A DNA stretch of 64,000 nucleotides, from NCBI RefSeq assembly GCF_901709675.1, contig NC_051107.1:2475501-2539500 (forward strand). The letters run 5' to 3'. Within the stretch, counting starts at the first letter, position 1; each line of letters opens with the position of its first letter. The position numbers and the translations under genes were made by a program. Positions 40,843-52,515 of this stretch are shown piece by piece. The notes beneath the pieces are model-generated. The model saw nothing but the letters and a program-made list of their open reading frames with translations. It was not told the origin of the DNA and did no database searches. This stretch comes from Syngnathus acus. Taxonomy: Eukaryota > Chordata > Actinopteri > Syngnathiformes > Syngnathidae.

Positions 40843-42389
40843 ATCAGTCATAGCAAACCGTTCATTTCGATGTGGAGAAAGATCTGAAGAGCAGGTGTCC
40901 CATTACTTTTGTTCCCGGGGTGAACCGACGGCCACGGCCGGAGGAGAGACGATCCTGGTGGCGTGTGCGCAGACTTGACTTCCCTTCCAGCGCCAGGATG
41001 CGAGGCGGAGATAAGAGCAAGGCTGATTAAGGAGGCGAGGCCAGAGAAAAGCGGCCCTGCGTTTAGAATCCTCCTGGCACTCGCAAGGCTTATTTTCATG
41101 CCCTAGTTTGTCAAAAGGAGAGCACGGACGCCCGAAGCAGACGCGTGTTGTCGTGTTGTCTAACGGGAAACGCGTCAAACAGAGCAATCTTCACATCGCC
41201 GAGTCAGAACTTTTTGAGACGACAACGTGTCATTTAACAAGCCATAAATGTTCCGCTGCCGTGTAAATGATAAGTAGCGTCTCCGTTGGCATCGGTTGGG
41301 GAATTGTGAGTCAACGGGTTTGAACGACTCGACCTTATAGCGACTCTTTGATTCTTCCCTACTCAAACAGCAGTGTCGTTGTCGTCGCTCTTCACTCACT
41401 TTTTTTTTTTGTGTGTATGTGTCGTGCTCTTTCTCTCATTCCGTTCATTCTTTTTGCTCGCCTGCCACTGCTGTTGCTATGGTGACACGGCCTGAACATG
41501 CTCGAGTATGAGGCGAGCAAGTTGGTTGATAGTTGAAGTTGTGGAATTGTGCATTTCATACACGACATTCAGGTAAAGAAATTTAAAAAAAGAAATGTCA
41601 GTTAAAATGAAATTTAAAAGTAACTTCTCGTTTAATGACAAAAAAAGTTTGTCGTGATTAAGTTTTGACCAAAAAACGTCGTGTGCTTGTGATTTGGCCT
41701 TTTCCAGAATTTTCGCATGTTTGTTAAATAAATGGTGGAATTTTTTTTTTTTTGTATTGCTCTGTACCGAATCGTGAGTGGATTTAGTGCCGCACTTCTT
41801 TCCAACCTTTTATCAGTCACCAGCTGGGTGACATTTAATGGCTGTTCCTCGACAAAATGCTAACCGAGCCCCGCGGTCACTTTGGCGTTCTAGAGGAGCG
41901 ACGTGACGGCGGCTGAGTATTCTTTTTAAGTTTTAGTTGAGATGCTGACTGATATTTTCTGTCGTTAACCAAACTGCAGTTTATTAAGTGCTCAGTCATT
42001 GTGCATTTTTTACAGTATGCGCAACACTTGTAATTGCGTGGGTGGGCCTCACATCGCTCTCGCATATGTGTCGCCAGACAGATTGCGCCTCTCCGTCGCT
42101 ATTCCAGAGAGTCAGAGAAGTAGAAAGTAAGGACAGCAGTCGGACGTCGAGCCCGAAACAAAAGGAGCAAAGCCGGGCGCAGTGGAGGCTTGTGCTAGGA
42201 ACGCACACACGCACGCAAACAGCATGTTGCTCAGCGGGGCAGCCTTCCGAAAAGAATCCGCCGCCGCGTGTTTCGTTCACATTTTCAAGTGGGCCCAGTG
42301 TTTGATTTTCTGTGTTTGTGTTGCCGCCTTTTTTTGGAAAAAGAACATACAGTACATTCAAACAGACGAAAATGAAAAAAAAACATGAG

Positions 42390-42611
42390 GGCTGTTACGA
42401 TTGAATGTTATTAGAACGATTGTTTCGTCGATTAATCAAAGAATCTGATGCATTTTATGTTTTGCATGAAAGAGTACAAAATAAATGACTCTTGGGAAGG
42501 ATTTGGACAATTTGTAAAATAAAAAACATGGTTGCAAATAATTACTCGATTATTCAAATGGTTCTCGATTAATTTGATAAACGATTACTCGATTAATTTT
42601 GACAGCTCTAA
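42390..42611. repeat. hAT-like MITE with CGATTAATCGA words
   Basis: The left end reads AGGGCTGTTACGATTG and the right end reads TTTTGACAGCTCT, whose complement is AGAGCTGTCAAAA, giving short terminal inverted repeats. Inside are TCGTCGATTAATCAAAG, TTACTCGATTATTC and CGATTACTCGATTAA. It is the most complete copy of the family in the window, at about 222 bp. Confidence 0.65.
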
Positions 42612-43728
42612 AAAAAAATCCCGAGTTAGAGATCAATGGGCACAACAGCCGCATCAATTCCAGTTTCCAGAACTCTCTCCAAGCCTCATTCAGATGAACA
42701 CACAATTCCTAGGAAATCACAATTGTCTATCACTATTTTTAGAACAGCACAAGCACATTTTTTCCGCATCCATATTGTCCAGTCTGACTAATTTAGTCTC
42801 ACTTTCACCCAAACACATTTCTTCATTCATTATGCATGCGGGCATCATTATCGCGCAACAGTGCTTATGTGTCTCGTCAGGATATAATGCCTGAATTGCT
42901 CTCGTGCGCCCACGCTCGTGCAATCATGCACAAACTGAAAAGGCAACATCTCCCTCCTTGCTGTCATACAACCATCAAAACGAAGCAACCGGACCGCGTT
43001 TGAATTAAAATAAATAATCGTGGTCTTAAAAGAAACCAAATGGCAAACAGATTTTTTTTTTTTCCAGACTCGTTTAGCCTTGTGTTGAAACTTGAAACGG
43101 GGGGGCCGAGCCGAGAGCGACGGACGCCCCCAACATGAAAGTCAGCCGTAATGGACATAATAGGCGCAGGATGGAGGAGCGAGGGCCAGTAAATTAATGG
43201 GCCCTCCTTGACACCGAGTCCATTTGTTAGTTTTGAAACGTTGTGACAGTTAATTACTGAGGCTAGGCTACAGTGGACCGCTCCACTTAGGCGGGCCTCG
43301 GGATAGGAGAAAAAAAACCATTTGCTGGTGTGTCGGCAGACAGAGGAGACAGCTTCCGACGCTGCGGTTTAAGTGTGGAGGCGGCCGGGGAATCATCGGA
43401 GTGGAGGTCGCTCGCTGGCTCACTCGCCTTTTTCTGCCTGTAGGCAGCTCCACACAAACCTGTCTCTCTGCGCTATTTGCAACTACTAATTATCTTTTTG
43501 GAGCTCCTTTCTTTGTTGCAGCCGAATTTAGCGGATATCGACGGCAGGAATTTCAAAAGCTAGCCAAATCGTAATTGTTCTTCCGTTCAGGCGCATAATT
43601 TACTATTATAATGTTTTTCTGGATTTTTTTCTCAGTCAATTTGTGCTATTCTACTCGCAGATGTTTTGTCCAAGCTCCATGTGACGCAAAAGTACTTGAC
43701 TTCCATTTGATTTGATTGCCGCATTTAA

Positions 43729-43899
43729 CTTGAAGGAAAGGAAAACAAGATTCTCGCAACGTGGGTCAGGAACTGTAAAATATGGATTAAAACAAACGGA
43801 GCAACACCAGAAGATGTCAAAACTCTCGTTGTGAGTGAACTGGAGGAACTGAAGAAATGTGGCCTGGTGGTGGGGGAACCAAACATTTACAATGGCTGA
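43729..43899 (+). pseudogene. Possible C-terminal remnant of LINE ORF1
   Basis: A 56-codon open stretch lies just upstream of the intact LINE ORF, between TAA at 43726 and TGA at 43897. It has a coding-like, charged composition with blocks such as ILATWVRNCKIW, TPEDVKTLVVSELEEL and KKCGLVVGEP. CR1/L2-type LINEs carry an ORF1 immediately upstream of the endonuclease/RT ORF, so position and composition suggest the end of ORF1. No ATG or upstream continuation is visible, which would fit a 5'-truncated element. There is no decisive motif, so this is tentative. Confidence 0.35.
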
Positions 43900-44030
43900 A
43901 CTAATGACCATTAACTGGTACCTATGGACCCTCCGGACGAAAATAATGGATTACAGCGAAGTACAACAAGGCAAACAGAGACTGGCAGGGAGGACATCCA
44001 TCTCAGGTAGACAGTTCCCCTACACTTTTC

Positions 44031-47000
44031 ATGCCATCCAGTGACATTCTCACAAATGCAGGAATTTCTGTCCCACCGAATCTTGACTCTTTACTATTTA
44101 ATTCATTTGACCTAGAGAATGCTAATGCTGGTATCTATGAGTCCTTCCTTAACCCAGATACAAATTACACTCCCTTAAAATCTGTTGAAATGTCATGTGA
44201 ATATTTTTCTGAAGATATGTTTAACAAACTGTGCAATACTCCTCCTGGCCACTGCCAAACAAATGTATTCTCCACTGTCCACTTCAATGTACGGAGTATC
44301 TCTAAAAATTATGATGGTCTAAAAACCTATTTATCAACCTTAACACATTCTTTTTCAGTAATAGCTCTTACTGAAACTTGGATGGTTGATAATACATCTA
44401 GCTATCCTCTCTCTCACTACACTCCTATACATTCCTGTAGACCAAACAAGCAAGGTGGAGGAGTCTCACTGTATGTGATTGATAACTTAAATTTCTCTCC
44501 CAGAAAGGATTTAAGTGTCAATTTTGACATGACTGTAGTAGAATCTGTGTTTATAGAACTCTCCTCTTGCTCACTTATAAACAACAAAAATGTGATAATT
44601 GGATGTATATATAGACCACCAGACTCTGATAAAATCACCTTCAATGAAGCCCTCGACTCTACTCTAGAAATTATAAACAAAGAAAACAAATTATGTGTCT
44701 TACTTGGTGACTATAATATTAATTTGCTTGAATCTAAGCAGTCACATACAGCAGACTTCCTGAATACATTATATTCCAGAAACTTTTTCCCTCTTATCAA
44801 CAAACCCTCCAGGATCACAAGCTCAACGGCCACTCTCATAGACAATATCCTATTTAATTCTCTAGACTACAAGATAACATCTGGCCTTTTGATCTGTGAT
44901 GTATCCGACCATCTACCTGTCTTCCATCTCATCCACAATGATAGTAGTCCTGAAATCAAAGATCATATTGGAGATCAAATGAAATTCCGCAAATTTACTG
45001 AGAAAAACATGGTATCTTTTATATCTATCATCAGCTCTGTGTCATGGGATGAGGTTATCCTGTTGCAAGATGTCAACAAAGCCTATCACTCCCTTCTAAC
45101 AATACTCACAAATGCATTAGAGTTCTCCTTTCCTTTAACTTCTAGTCGTAAAAATAACTCTAAGGGGAAACCATGGATAACGGATGAACTAAAAAAATCT
45201 TCACGTAAAAAAAATAAACTATATAGAAAATCTATTGCAAATCCCATCCCTATAAATATAGAAACATACAAGAAATATAAAAACAGATTTACAGCTTTAC
45301 TAAGGAAAACCAAACAAACTTACTATGCTGATAAATTTACACAAGCCTCCGGTGACATCAAAACAACGTGGAATCTTATCAACCATTTATTACATCGCAA
45401 GAAATCAAAAACATCGACCCCAAATGAGATGCTGGGGAAGAATAGAGCTCATTCAAACCCAATAGATATTTCTAATGGTTTCAATGATTTCTTTGTAAAT
45501 GTTGGCGCTACCTTGGCATCTAGCTTCTCAACCTCTGATACAAGCCCCTGTTGCCTTATTAAAGGGCAGTTTCCTTCACTCTCCATTCTTGACCCTCCTA
45601 GTGTTGAGGAAGTTTACAACATCGTCATGAGCTTGAAAAACTCGGCCCCTGGCCATGATGAGATCAGAAGCATACTTATTAAGAAAATTATTCATTCAAT
45701 AATAATTCCACTAACACACATTTTCTCCTTATCTTTAAAATTTGGCATTGTACCCCAAGAATTAAAAATTGCTAAAGTCATTCCTATCTTCAAAGCTGGT
45801 GAGACTAATGAATATGGTAATTATCGACCTATATCCGTACTTCCTTGCTTCTCCAAGATTCTAGAAAAACTGGTTTACTCAAGATTGGCAAAGCACCTAG
45901 AAACAAACAATATTCTCTATAAACATCAATACGGTTTCCGCAAAAAGTTTTCTACTGAGCATGCACTGCTTCAGCTTGCCAACCACATCTCAACGGCTCT
46001 TGACAATAAGAAATTCGCTCTTGGTGTCTTTCTAGATTTAAGCAAAGCATTTGATACTGTCGACCATAAGATCCTCATCGCTAAGCTAGAGAGATATGGA
46101 GTGAACGATTCTGCCCTGAAATGGTTCACAAACTATCTCGCCAACAGAGAACAATATGTATATATAAATGGTTGTTCTTCCAACAGATCTAAAATACTAT
46201 TTGGGGTCCCGCAGGGCTCAATATTGGGTCCTCTATTATTTTTGGTGTACATAAATGATTTTTCCATGTCTTGTTCAAATTTTCTTCCTTTGTTATTTGC
46301 GGATGATACCAATCTCATTGCCACCCACGAGGATTTTAATTTCCTCATTGCACGTGTGAATACTGAGTTGCACGCTGTTACAAAATGGTTCAAAATAAAT
46401 AAGTTGTCACTCAATATAAACAAATGTAACTTCATGATCTTCTGCAATATAAATAAATCTTACCCCAAAGAACAGGCCAAAATTTACATAAATAATAACG
46501 AAATCCATCAAGTTACTAGCACTAAATTCCTAGGAGTTATAGTAGATAAACACTTAAACTGGTCTGAACACATTGATTTGGTTTGCAAAAGATCCATGAA
46601 AACGCTAGGTATCTTACGAAAAGTTTGTCCCTTGGTCCATCCGTCTGCTCATCTCACTCTGTATTATAGTTTCCTCTTTCCTTTACTCAATTACTGCAAC
46701 ATAGTCTGGGCAGCTACATATCCAACATACCTCAGCAAATTACTCATCATACAAAAGAAGTTCCTAAAAATGATCTCTTTTTCAAATAGATATGAACCAT
46801 CGGCACCATTGTTTAGAAACTATTCATTACTGCCAATTGATAAAGTAAATATTCATCAAACCTGTCTACTCACCCATAAATATATATACAGGAAACACTG
46901 TCTTCCAGCCACTTTTCATAATTTCTTCGCATTTGTATCGGAATTACATTCTTATCCTACAAGACAGGGGGACAATCTCCACCCACCGTCCTGTCGAACA

Positions 47001-47129
47001 TCACGCCATCAATACAATATCCATTTTAGAGGGCCCTCACTCTGGAATGAGCTACCAATCCATATTCGATCCATATCTTCACAGGTTGCTTTTAGAAAGC
47101 ACCTGAAACACCACCTTCTCCACTCATGA
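44031..47129 (+). CDS. LINE ORF2 protein: endonuclease and reverse transcriptase
   Basis: A 1032-residue protein that would nick chromosomal DNA and copy the element's RNA at the nick (target-primed reverse transcription). The endonuclease domain spans about residues 78-305: HFNVRS (N86), TETW (E115 by motif), IYRPP (193-197), LLGDYN (D227, N229 by motif) and SDHLP (292-296), so its active-site set appears complete. The reverse transcriptase lies at about 520-830, with FLDLSKAFD (D669), GVPQGSILGP (725-734) and the catalytic FADD at 756-759. The C-terminal part contains SYPTRQ and FRGPSLWNELP, typical of CR1/L2-type proteins; no RNase H domain is seen. The start is the first ATG in a frame open from a TAA at 43944. 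There are no internal stops or frameshifts, so the copy may be recently active. Confidence 0.93.
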   Translation: MPSSDILTNAGISVPPNLDSLLFNSFDLENANAGIYESFLNPDTNYTPLKSVEMSCEYFSEDMFNKLCNTPPGHCQTNVFSTVHFNVRSISKNYDGLKTYLSTLTHSFSVIALTETWMVDNTSSYPLSHYTPIHSCRPNKQGGGVSLYVIDNLNFSPRKDLSVNFDMTVVESVFIELSSCSLINNKNVIIGCIYRPPDSDKITFNEALDSTLEIINKENKLCVLLGDYNINLLESKQSHTADFLNTLYSRNFFPLINKPSRITSSTATLIDNILFNSLDYKITSGLLICDVSDHLPVFHLIHNDSSPEIKDHIGDQMKFRKFTEKNMVSFISIISSVSWDEVILLQDVNKAYHSLLTILTNALEFSFPLTSSRKNNSKGKPWITDELKKSSRKKNKLYRKSIANPIPINIETYKKYKNRFTALLRKTKQTYYADKFTQASGDIKTTWNLINHLLHRKKSKTSTPNEMLGKNRAHSNPIDISNGFNDFFVNVGATLASSFSTSDTSPCCLIKGQFPSLSILDPPSVEEVYNIVMSLKNSAPGHDEIRSILIKKIIHSIIIPLTHIFSLSLKFGIVPQELKIAKVIPIFKAGETNEYGNYRPISVLPCFSKILEKLVYSRLAKHLETNNILYKHQYGFRKKFSTEHALLQLANHISTALDNKKFALGVFLDLSKAFDTVDHKILIAKLERYGVNDSALKWFTNYLANREQYVYINGCSSNRSKILFGVPQGSILGPLLFLVYINDFSMSCSNFLPLLFADDTNLIATHEDFNFLIARVNTELHAVTKWFKINKLSLNINKCNFMIFCNINKSYPKEQAKIYINNNEIHQVTSTKFLGVIVDKHLNWSEHIDLVCKRSMKTLGILRKVCPLVHPSAHLTLYYSFLFPLLNYCNIVWAATYPTYLSKLLIIQKKFLKMISFSNRYEPSAPLFRNYSLLPIDKVNIHQTCLLTHKYIYRKHCLPATFHNFFAFVSELHSYPTRQGDNLHPPSCRTSRHQYNIHFRGPSLWNELPIHIRSISSQVAFRKHLKHHLLHS

Positions 47130-47661
47130 TCCTACCAGTCCAAAATTACTCCACCGCACTCAGCTGATCCATACTAAGAACATCAACTTAAACCACTATT
47201 TATACCCTGATTCTTCCTTGTTTTGTTATTTTCTGTTTGCAGTTCTTCTGCTTCCGCTCAGCTATTTTCTTACCTGGTGTTTTTTGATTGTTTCAACATC
47301 ACTAAAGTGTCAAATTTTGTTTCTCTTGTTTCTCATTTTGTATAGTGTATTTGTTTATGTATGTATACGTTCACTTTCGTATATATGCATATATAAATAT
47401 GACGATTTAATATTTAGCTAGTTATGCTTGTGTTTATTCATTGATGTTTATTCATTTATATATATATATATATATATATTATTATTATTTTTTTTCTTTC
47501 TTAAACACTTGAATAATATTTGATGTCACAGCACTTTGTTTGTTGTGCACTTTGATTATACAGGAGTGGAGCTCCTTACAAGCCCTAGGCTTCGTCTCCC
47601 TCCCTGCACTGTTATTTGTTATAATAATATGTGCTAAACAATAAACTAAACTAAACTAAAC
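47130..47661 (+). other. LINE 3' untranslated region and tail
   Basis: Sequence after the ORF2 stop has no frame of its own. It includes a TA microsatellite at 47456-47479 and ends in AACAATAAACTAAACTAAAC at 47638-47657, a short tandem AAACT tail. Such short tandem tails, instead of poly-A, are typical of several CR1/L2-like families. Confidence 0.7.
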
Positions 47662-50600
47662 TTTCACATCAGCAGCCTGGAAGTGTCACCATGTGGTAAT
47701 TAACGTCATTCTAACTGTGCTTTTCTCTGTTTTTGACATATAAATAAGTCGACCGGCGGGCTGATTGATATCACAAATATATAGTTATATTCTAAATTGC
47801 TTCCTTGATACTCTTTCCAAAGTGAGTCAAGACGAAAATGACGAAAGTACACCTTGAATTTCATTCTGCCAAATATTACTGCATCATAGTAGTTGTGAAA
47901 CTCTTCTTTGCTTATGCCTCCGTAATTGTATTATACTGCCCCCGGTGGGCAAGGCAAGAAAACAATTTGAGATGACTGTCAGAAAGTGCCAAGTTTCACT
48001 TTGTGGGGAGATTTAAAGAAGGATTTCGGCTTATTATTCATCAGGCTCTTCAGATCCCACACTGTGTCGAGCATCCTCCTCTTCCGTGTTGAAGGAGAAC
48101 AAAACATAAGAGAATACCAATGGGACCAACTTGGAAATGGTTACATAAAAAAATCAAATGACTTGTGCTAATCAATTGAATATTGCTTCAGGACGGTACT
48201 GCTAAAGCTGTTGGCCTATAAAGAGCAACGTTTGAATATACTCATAAGTGTCATATAAGCTTTATTCAAATAATGCAACTGGGGCTCACTAGCTAAAATT
48301 GCTGCTGTTTATGTTGGGCAAATATTAAAAATTTCAATAGTGATCGCTAATTAAAAATGTGCAAATGTGTATTTAACATTTCAAGTTTCAGGCAATGGTG
48401 TAATGGAGAAAAACACTCTCCGAATTTGCTTGAGTAATTTATGAGCAACAGTATCGGCAATCAATGACGCTGTTTTTGCACGTATCTTTCGCCTGCCATC
48501 CATTTTCAGAATTTATAACCTCGCATGGCAGCGCTTTTATATACACTTCAATTGCGGCTGTCAAATCCCAACTCACTATCATCACATTATAGTGTTTCCC
48601 CTTTTTTTATTGCTCGGGGAGTTGCAGTTTTTCCTACACGCTGACATGTTTTCCTCCGGTAATGGACGGCTAGCTTAAACTCTGACGGATGATCCTGACT
48701 GTTAAAAGTAGTGCAATGGCGCTACCTCATAAAATATTGAATTGGAACTTCCGGGCACATTTTAGTAGTGTCACCTAGGATTTTACGCAACCTCCGATTG
48801 CCTCGGGTTCCCTTCCCATGTGCTCACCCTGAAAAGTGACACGATTGCATAATCGGCGGCTAAATTGACGATTAACTGAATTATTTTGTGGCATCTGGTG
48901 TCGGTTGGAGGTATGAAGGATGTGCGGTGAGCCGGGTTGAGGTAATGAGTCAGGCGGCCCTGAGCCCCAGTGGCGGGAAGCCATAAAGTGGGAGATTGAT
49001 AGTTTTTTAATATGTCCACGGCAACCTCTTGTTAAGGTCCAATATAATTCCTACCTCAGCCTGCGGGACAACGGCACATTCTCAAACCCAAAAGGAACTC
49101 TAGTGAAGGTCTTTGACTGGAGCCAGTTGACTCCCAGTGTAAACAGTTTTGCTTTCTAATGGCACACACAAATGTCACTAGCGAAGTGGTAATGGTGTTT
49201 TTCCAAACCTCTTTGCCAGTGACATTTACAAATATTTGCAAAGGCGAGGGCTTTTCGCTGCGGGGGTGGCGTCATTGTTTGCGATTTGAAATGCTAGCGA
49301 TTTCAACTGCTAGCTTGATAGCCAGGGACGAGATTAGACTCGGGGTTTCAAAGGAAAGTTGGCGCTGGAGCTGCTGGACGCTGTCGGTGGCCGCCGTTGA
49401 CTAAGCGTCCTTTTTGGGTTTGCGGTCAAAATGATAAAAAAACAAAAAAAACATTTTATTTGATGCACGACTTTTCACACTAATCAGAGGTTTGTTGTCT
49501 CTTTCTACAATTTAATAGACGGTCACAGCTCAAGGAAATGAAATCAGTTAAAAGTCGTTCTCACTTCTTTTAATGTATTATTGATTTTGGAGAACCTTGG
49601 CGTCTTTCTTAAAAAAAAAAAAAAATCAATCTTACTGTCATTTTAACCCTGATGATGTTTTTTACCAATCCAAGGTTGTGAAGCGCTATAATTGGGAGAA
49701 GAGACTAGAAAAGTTTATTAGCGCTTAAAATGCGGGAGGCAATTTTTGTCCTTCAAGCTACGAGCAATGTTTCCCTTAAGACTAGTTACGAAATTCCAGG
49801 ACAATTTTGCGTACCTTTTCCAAGGCCCAAAGCAAAACATAAAAAGTCATTGACCTCTAAAGATACAAAAATAAATACCTACAAATTAAATACATAATAA
49901 CATAAAGTGTTGGCTATCCTGAATTTGAAGCGGTCTGAAAAGTGTTTTCAAATTCCGCTTCCTTCACTTTGTATGGATGTTTTGAGTACTAGGCAATGGA
50001 TTTCCTCACTTTATTTTTAATGTGACTATAACTGCTCCATTTCTCTCCCCTTCCTTTCAGGCAGTTTCCGTCACATATGTTTGGGCTGATTGTTCTCCAC
50101 GTGCCACCGCTTTCGACACAAAGATCCAATTACTGACCGGCGTCCGTCTGATGGCGAAGCCGCACTCCAGAACAAATCCAAGCTCGGCTGCAGTTGCACC
50201 GTAAGACTTTACGAGCGCGTTCATTCCACTAGTTAAAATGATTCATCTGCTTCATCTCCATGAAGCAGGTTTTAATGCTTGATTTTAATGAGTCGTTGAT
50301 TTAAATGCGACTCCCGTTGCTCTGTTCCGTCTTGACAATGGAAGGAAAGTCTTGGTTGTGTCTCGCCAATGCCTATAACATTCTATTTAATTACAATACA
50401 ATACAAAAAATATGTTTATTGTTACTGAAGAGTGCTATTTTTTTTTAAAAAACTGAACAATTAGCTTTTTGGGATCACTGGAACGAATTAATAGCATTCA
50501 TTTCAATGACGACGGATGATTTGAGATAAAAGTGTCTAATTAAGTTTGGCACTACTCTAGTCAAGTTCGACATTTATACGCCATCAGATAGTCGTTGCTG

Positions 50601-51232
50601 GGGAGGAAACAACGATACACTTAATTATGATTCAGTGTTTCTTCAATATGCTATCATCACAACATTCACGCTTATCTTGCTCATGCAACGTGTAGATAAG
50701 GTGTTTTGGCGGGAACAGTAAACTCGTGTTCATTTTTTTTGGGGGGGGCCTGCCTGCAAGCTATTGTGGCTGTGCCTCAAAATAATATTTTTTAACAGTT
50801 GCTGACCTGTCAAAGTGTTTGTAAATAAACATCGAGGGAAAAAAAAAGAAGCAATTTTCTTGCTCTTTACGGATGAGCATTTTGCATTTAAATAAGTCTC
50901 CTTGGTCTCGAACAAGTGTTTTTATCATCTGGGCCGAGTGTCTGTCACGCTTCACCAATATGGTCGTTGTCGCCATCATTACTAAATGTCGTTTTTGTGA
51001 GCATAGGTTGCTTTGATGAATTCCATCCTCTTCAGAAGTCTGCTCCTGGAAACGACGTCACGTTATGCACGACCACCAAATAAGATGAAGCTGAGGTGCC
51101 TTCCTCGTCCTCTTCCTCCTCCCTCTATTAAAAGTGCACCGTTTCCATAGAGACGTGCTCTGGTTTTCTCCGCTAACTAGCCAAAATACACCTTGCAGGA
51201 CACAATATTAGATCCAATTCTATTGAACCCAA
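47662..51232. other. Gene-free intergenic region
   Basis: No conserved exon was recognised. An inverted half-copy of the CCACCAGGGGGCAG repeat lies at about 47913-47955. Short homopolymer runs occur near 49430-49460 and 49610-49625. Open frames here (up to about 80 codons) resemble nothing known. Confidence 0.5.
47913..47958 (-). repeat. Dispersed repeat with CTCF-like motif, half copy
   Basis: Read on the minus strand, CCCACCGGGGGCAGTATAAT is followed by ACAATTACGGAGGCATAAGC. The first block matches the family at 13297 and 19641. The GGATAAAGAATAT block is missing. Confidence 0.5.
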
Positions 51233-51905
51233 AAAGGTAAATGACCTGAATATAAGACGATGTTTTTTGCATTGAAATAAGACTGAAAAAGTGGGGGTCG
51301 CCTTATATTCGGGGTCCAGACATTATACCGATTTAAATTCAAGGTTGCTGGTATCGACTGAGTATGTTGCTGTGATCGTGTGCGTCTTTGAGAGTATTTC
51401 ATTTATGGTTATTTCTTATTATTTTTCTTGCCAATAAAGCTATCAGAACTGAACCACGTACTCCCTCCTGTGTTCTGATCGACACCCGGGGGCGAAAAGA
51501 GCATAACCATCCGAGCCAACCCCCTATACAGTCCTCAGGCTCCCCAACAATAGCGGTAGCAGTTTGCATTATTTTATTGCAATGTTTTTCCTTATTCAGA
51601 TTTGTTTCAAGACTACAGTTAGACTTCACTTTGATGGTTAATGCAGTTATTGCAATTTTGTTGTTTTATCACAGTAGATTGGTTTATTTACATTTCAAAA
51701 ACCAGAAGCCATTCATTTACAAATGTGGCAAAATAACATGCTTTTTCTCTCGAATATAATGTTATAAATCATTCGTTTCAGATGTAATTATTTTCCGTAT
51801 AAAAATTAAATTTGGTGTTCAAAAAGTCTTTTTTCAAACTTGAGTCTTGAAAAAGAGGGGGTCGTCTTATAACCGGGGTCGTCTTATATTCGGGCCAATA
51901 CGGTA
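51233..51905. mobile_element. MITE with ATATAAGACGACCCC inverted ends
   Basis: The left end carries CTGAATATAAGACGATG, later AAAAAGTGGGGGTCGCCTTA. The right end (51835-51905) carries GAAAAAGAGGGGGTCGTCTT and TCTTATATTCGGGCCAATAC, ending CGGTA. The two ends are inverted relative to each other, giving terminal inverted repeats of roughly 70-90 bp around a ~500-bp interior. A 123-codon frame inside (51388-51759) has no transposase motif. This is a non-autonomous DNA transposon of uncertain superfamily. Confidence 0.65.
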
Positions 51906-51915
51906 CAACTGAATA

Positions 51916-52230
51916 GTGATAGTGTCCTGTCATTTGTTTGTTGCATTCATTTCATTCTTTTGTTGCATTCATTTGGCTTGAATTTATGCAAAAAATATTA
52001 AAAATAAATAATAAATAAATAATTAAAATAATTAATAAAATAGTTTGACATGTTTAACAGAAAAGTTTGACATTTTTTCCTGATAGTGTCCTGTAATTTT
52101 TTGTTTTGTTGCATTAATTTGCCTTGAATTTAAAGTAAAATTATTAAAAATAAATGATAAATGAATAATAAAATAATTATTAAAATAAACAGTTTTCTAT
52201 GTATAACAAAAAAAGTTTCACGTTTTTTTC
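51916..52230. repeat. Two-copy tandem duplication (~165 bp)
   Basis: GATAGTGTCCTGTCATTTG at about 51918 and GATAGTGTCCTGTAATTTT at about 52082 begin two units. Each continues with TGTTGCATT, TTGAATTTA, an AAATAAAT-rich stretch and GTTT(GA)CA(T/C)(G/T)T plus TTTTTTCCT. The units are roughly 165 and 150 bp long and lie directly after the MITE. Confidence 0.7.
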
Positions 52231-52515
52231 CTCGAAATCAGTCAATTAAACTCTTATTCTTCATCCATCTCGTTGACAAAGTTGGTGAATAATGAAAATA
52301 TGAGTAAAAGTACCAGCATATTAAACATACTTTAGAATTAATAATAATTGAATTCTTAATAACATTAACAGAAATCTTTAGTTGATTTATGATCTGTCCA
52401 AAGGGCCGCTGTGGCACACAATTAAAAAAATAATCTCAAACACAGCTCCTCATTTAGGATCAGATCGTTTGCTCATAGCACATCGTGATCGTCCAGGGTG
52501 CAATGCAGCGAGTGT

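Larger units (their letters stand above)
43729..47661 (+). mobile_element. CR1/L2-group LINE with intact ORF2
   Basis: Non-LTR retrotransposon copy with a possible ORF1 tail, a complete endonuclease/reverse-transcriptase ORF, a ~510-bp 3' untranslated region and a short tandem AAACT tail at 47641-47661. The left boundary is uncertain: homology can be argued from about 43729, and no target-site duplication was located by eye. The clade (CR1, L2, Rex1 or a relative) is inferred from the single-domain order endonuclease-RT without RNase H, and from motif style. An intact frame suggests recent insertion. Confidence 0.85.

Noticed and set aside
44417-46447. Minus-strand frames within the LINE ORF
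   Set aside because: Shadows of the 1032-residue plus-strand protein.
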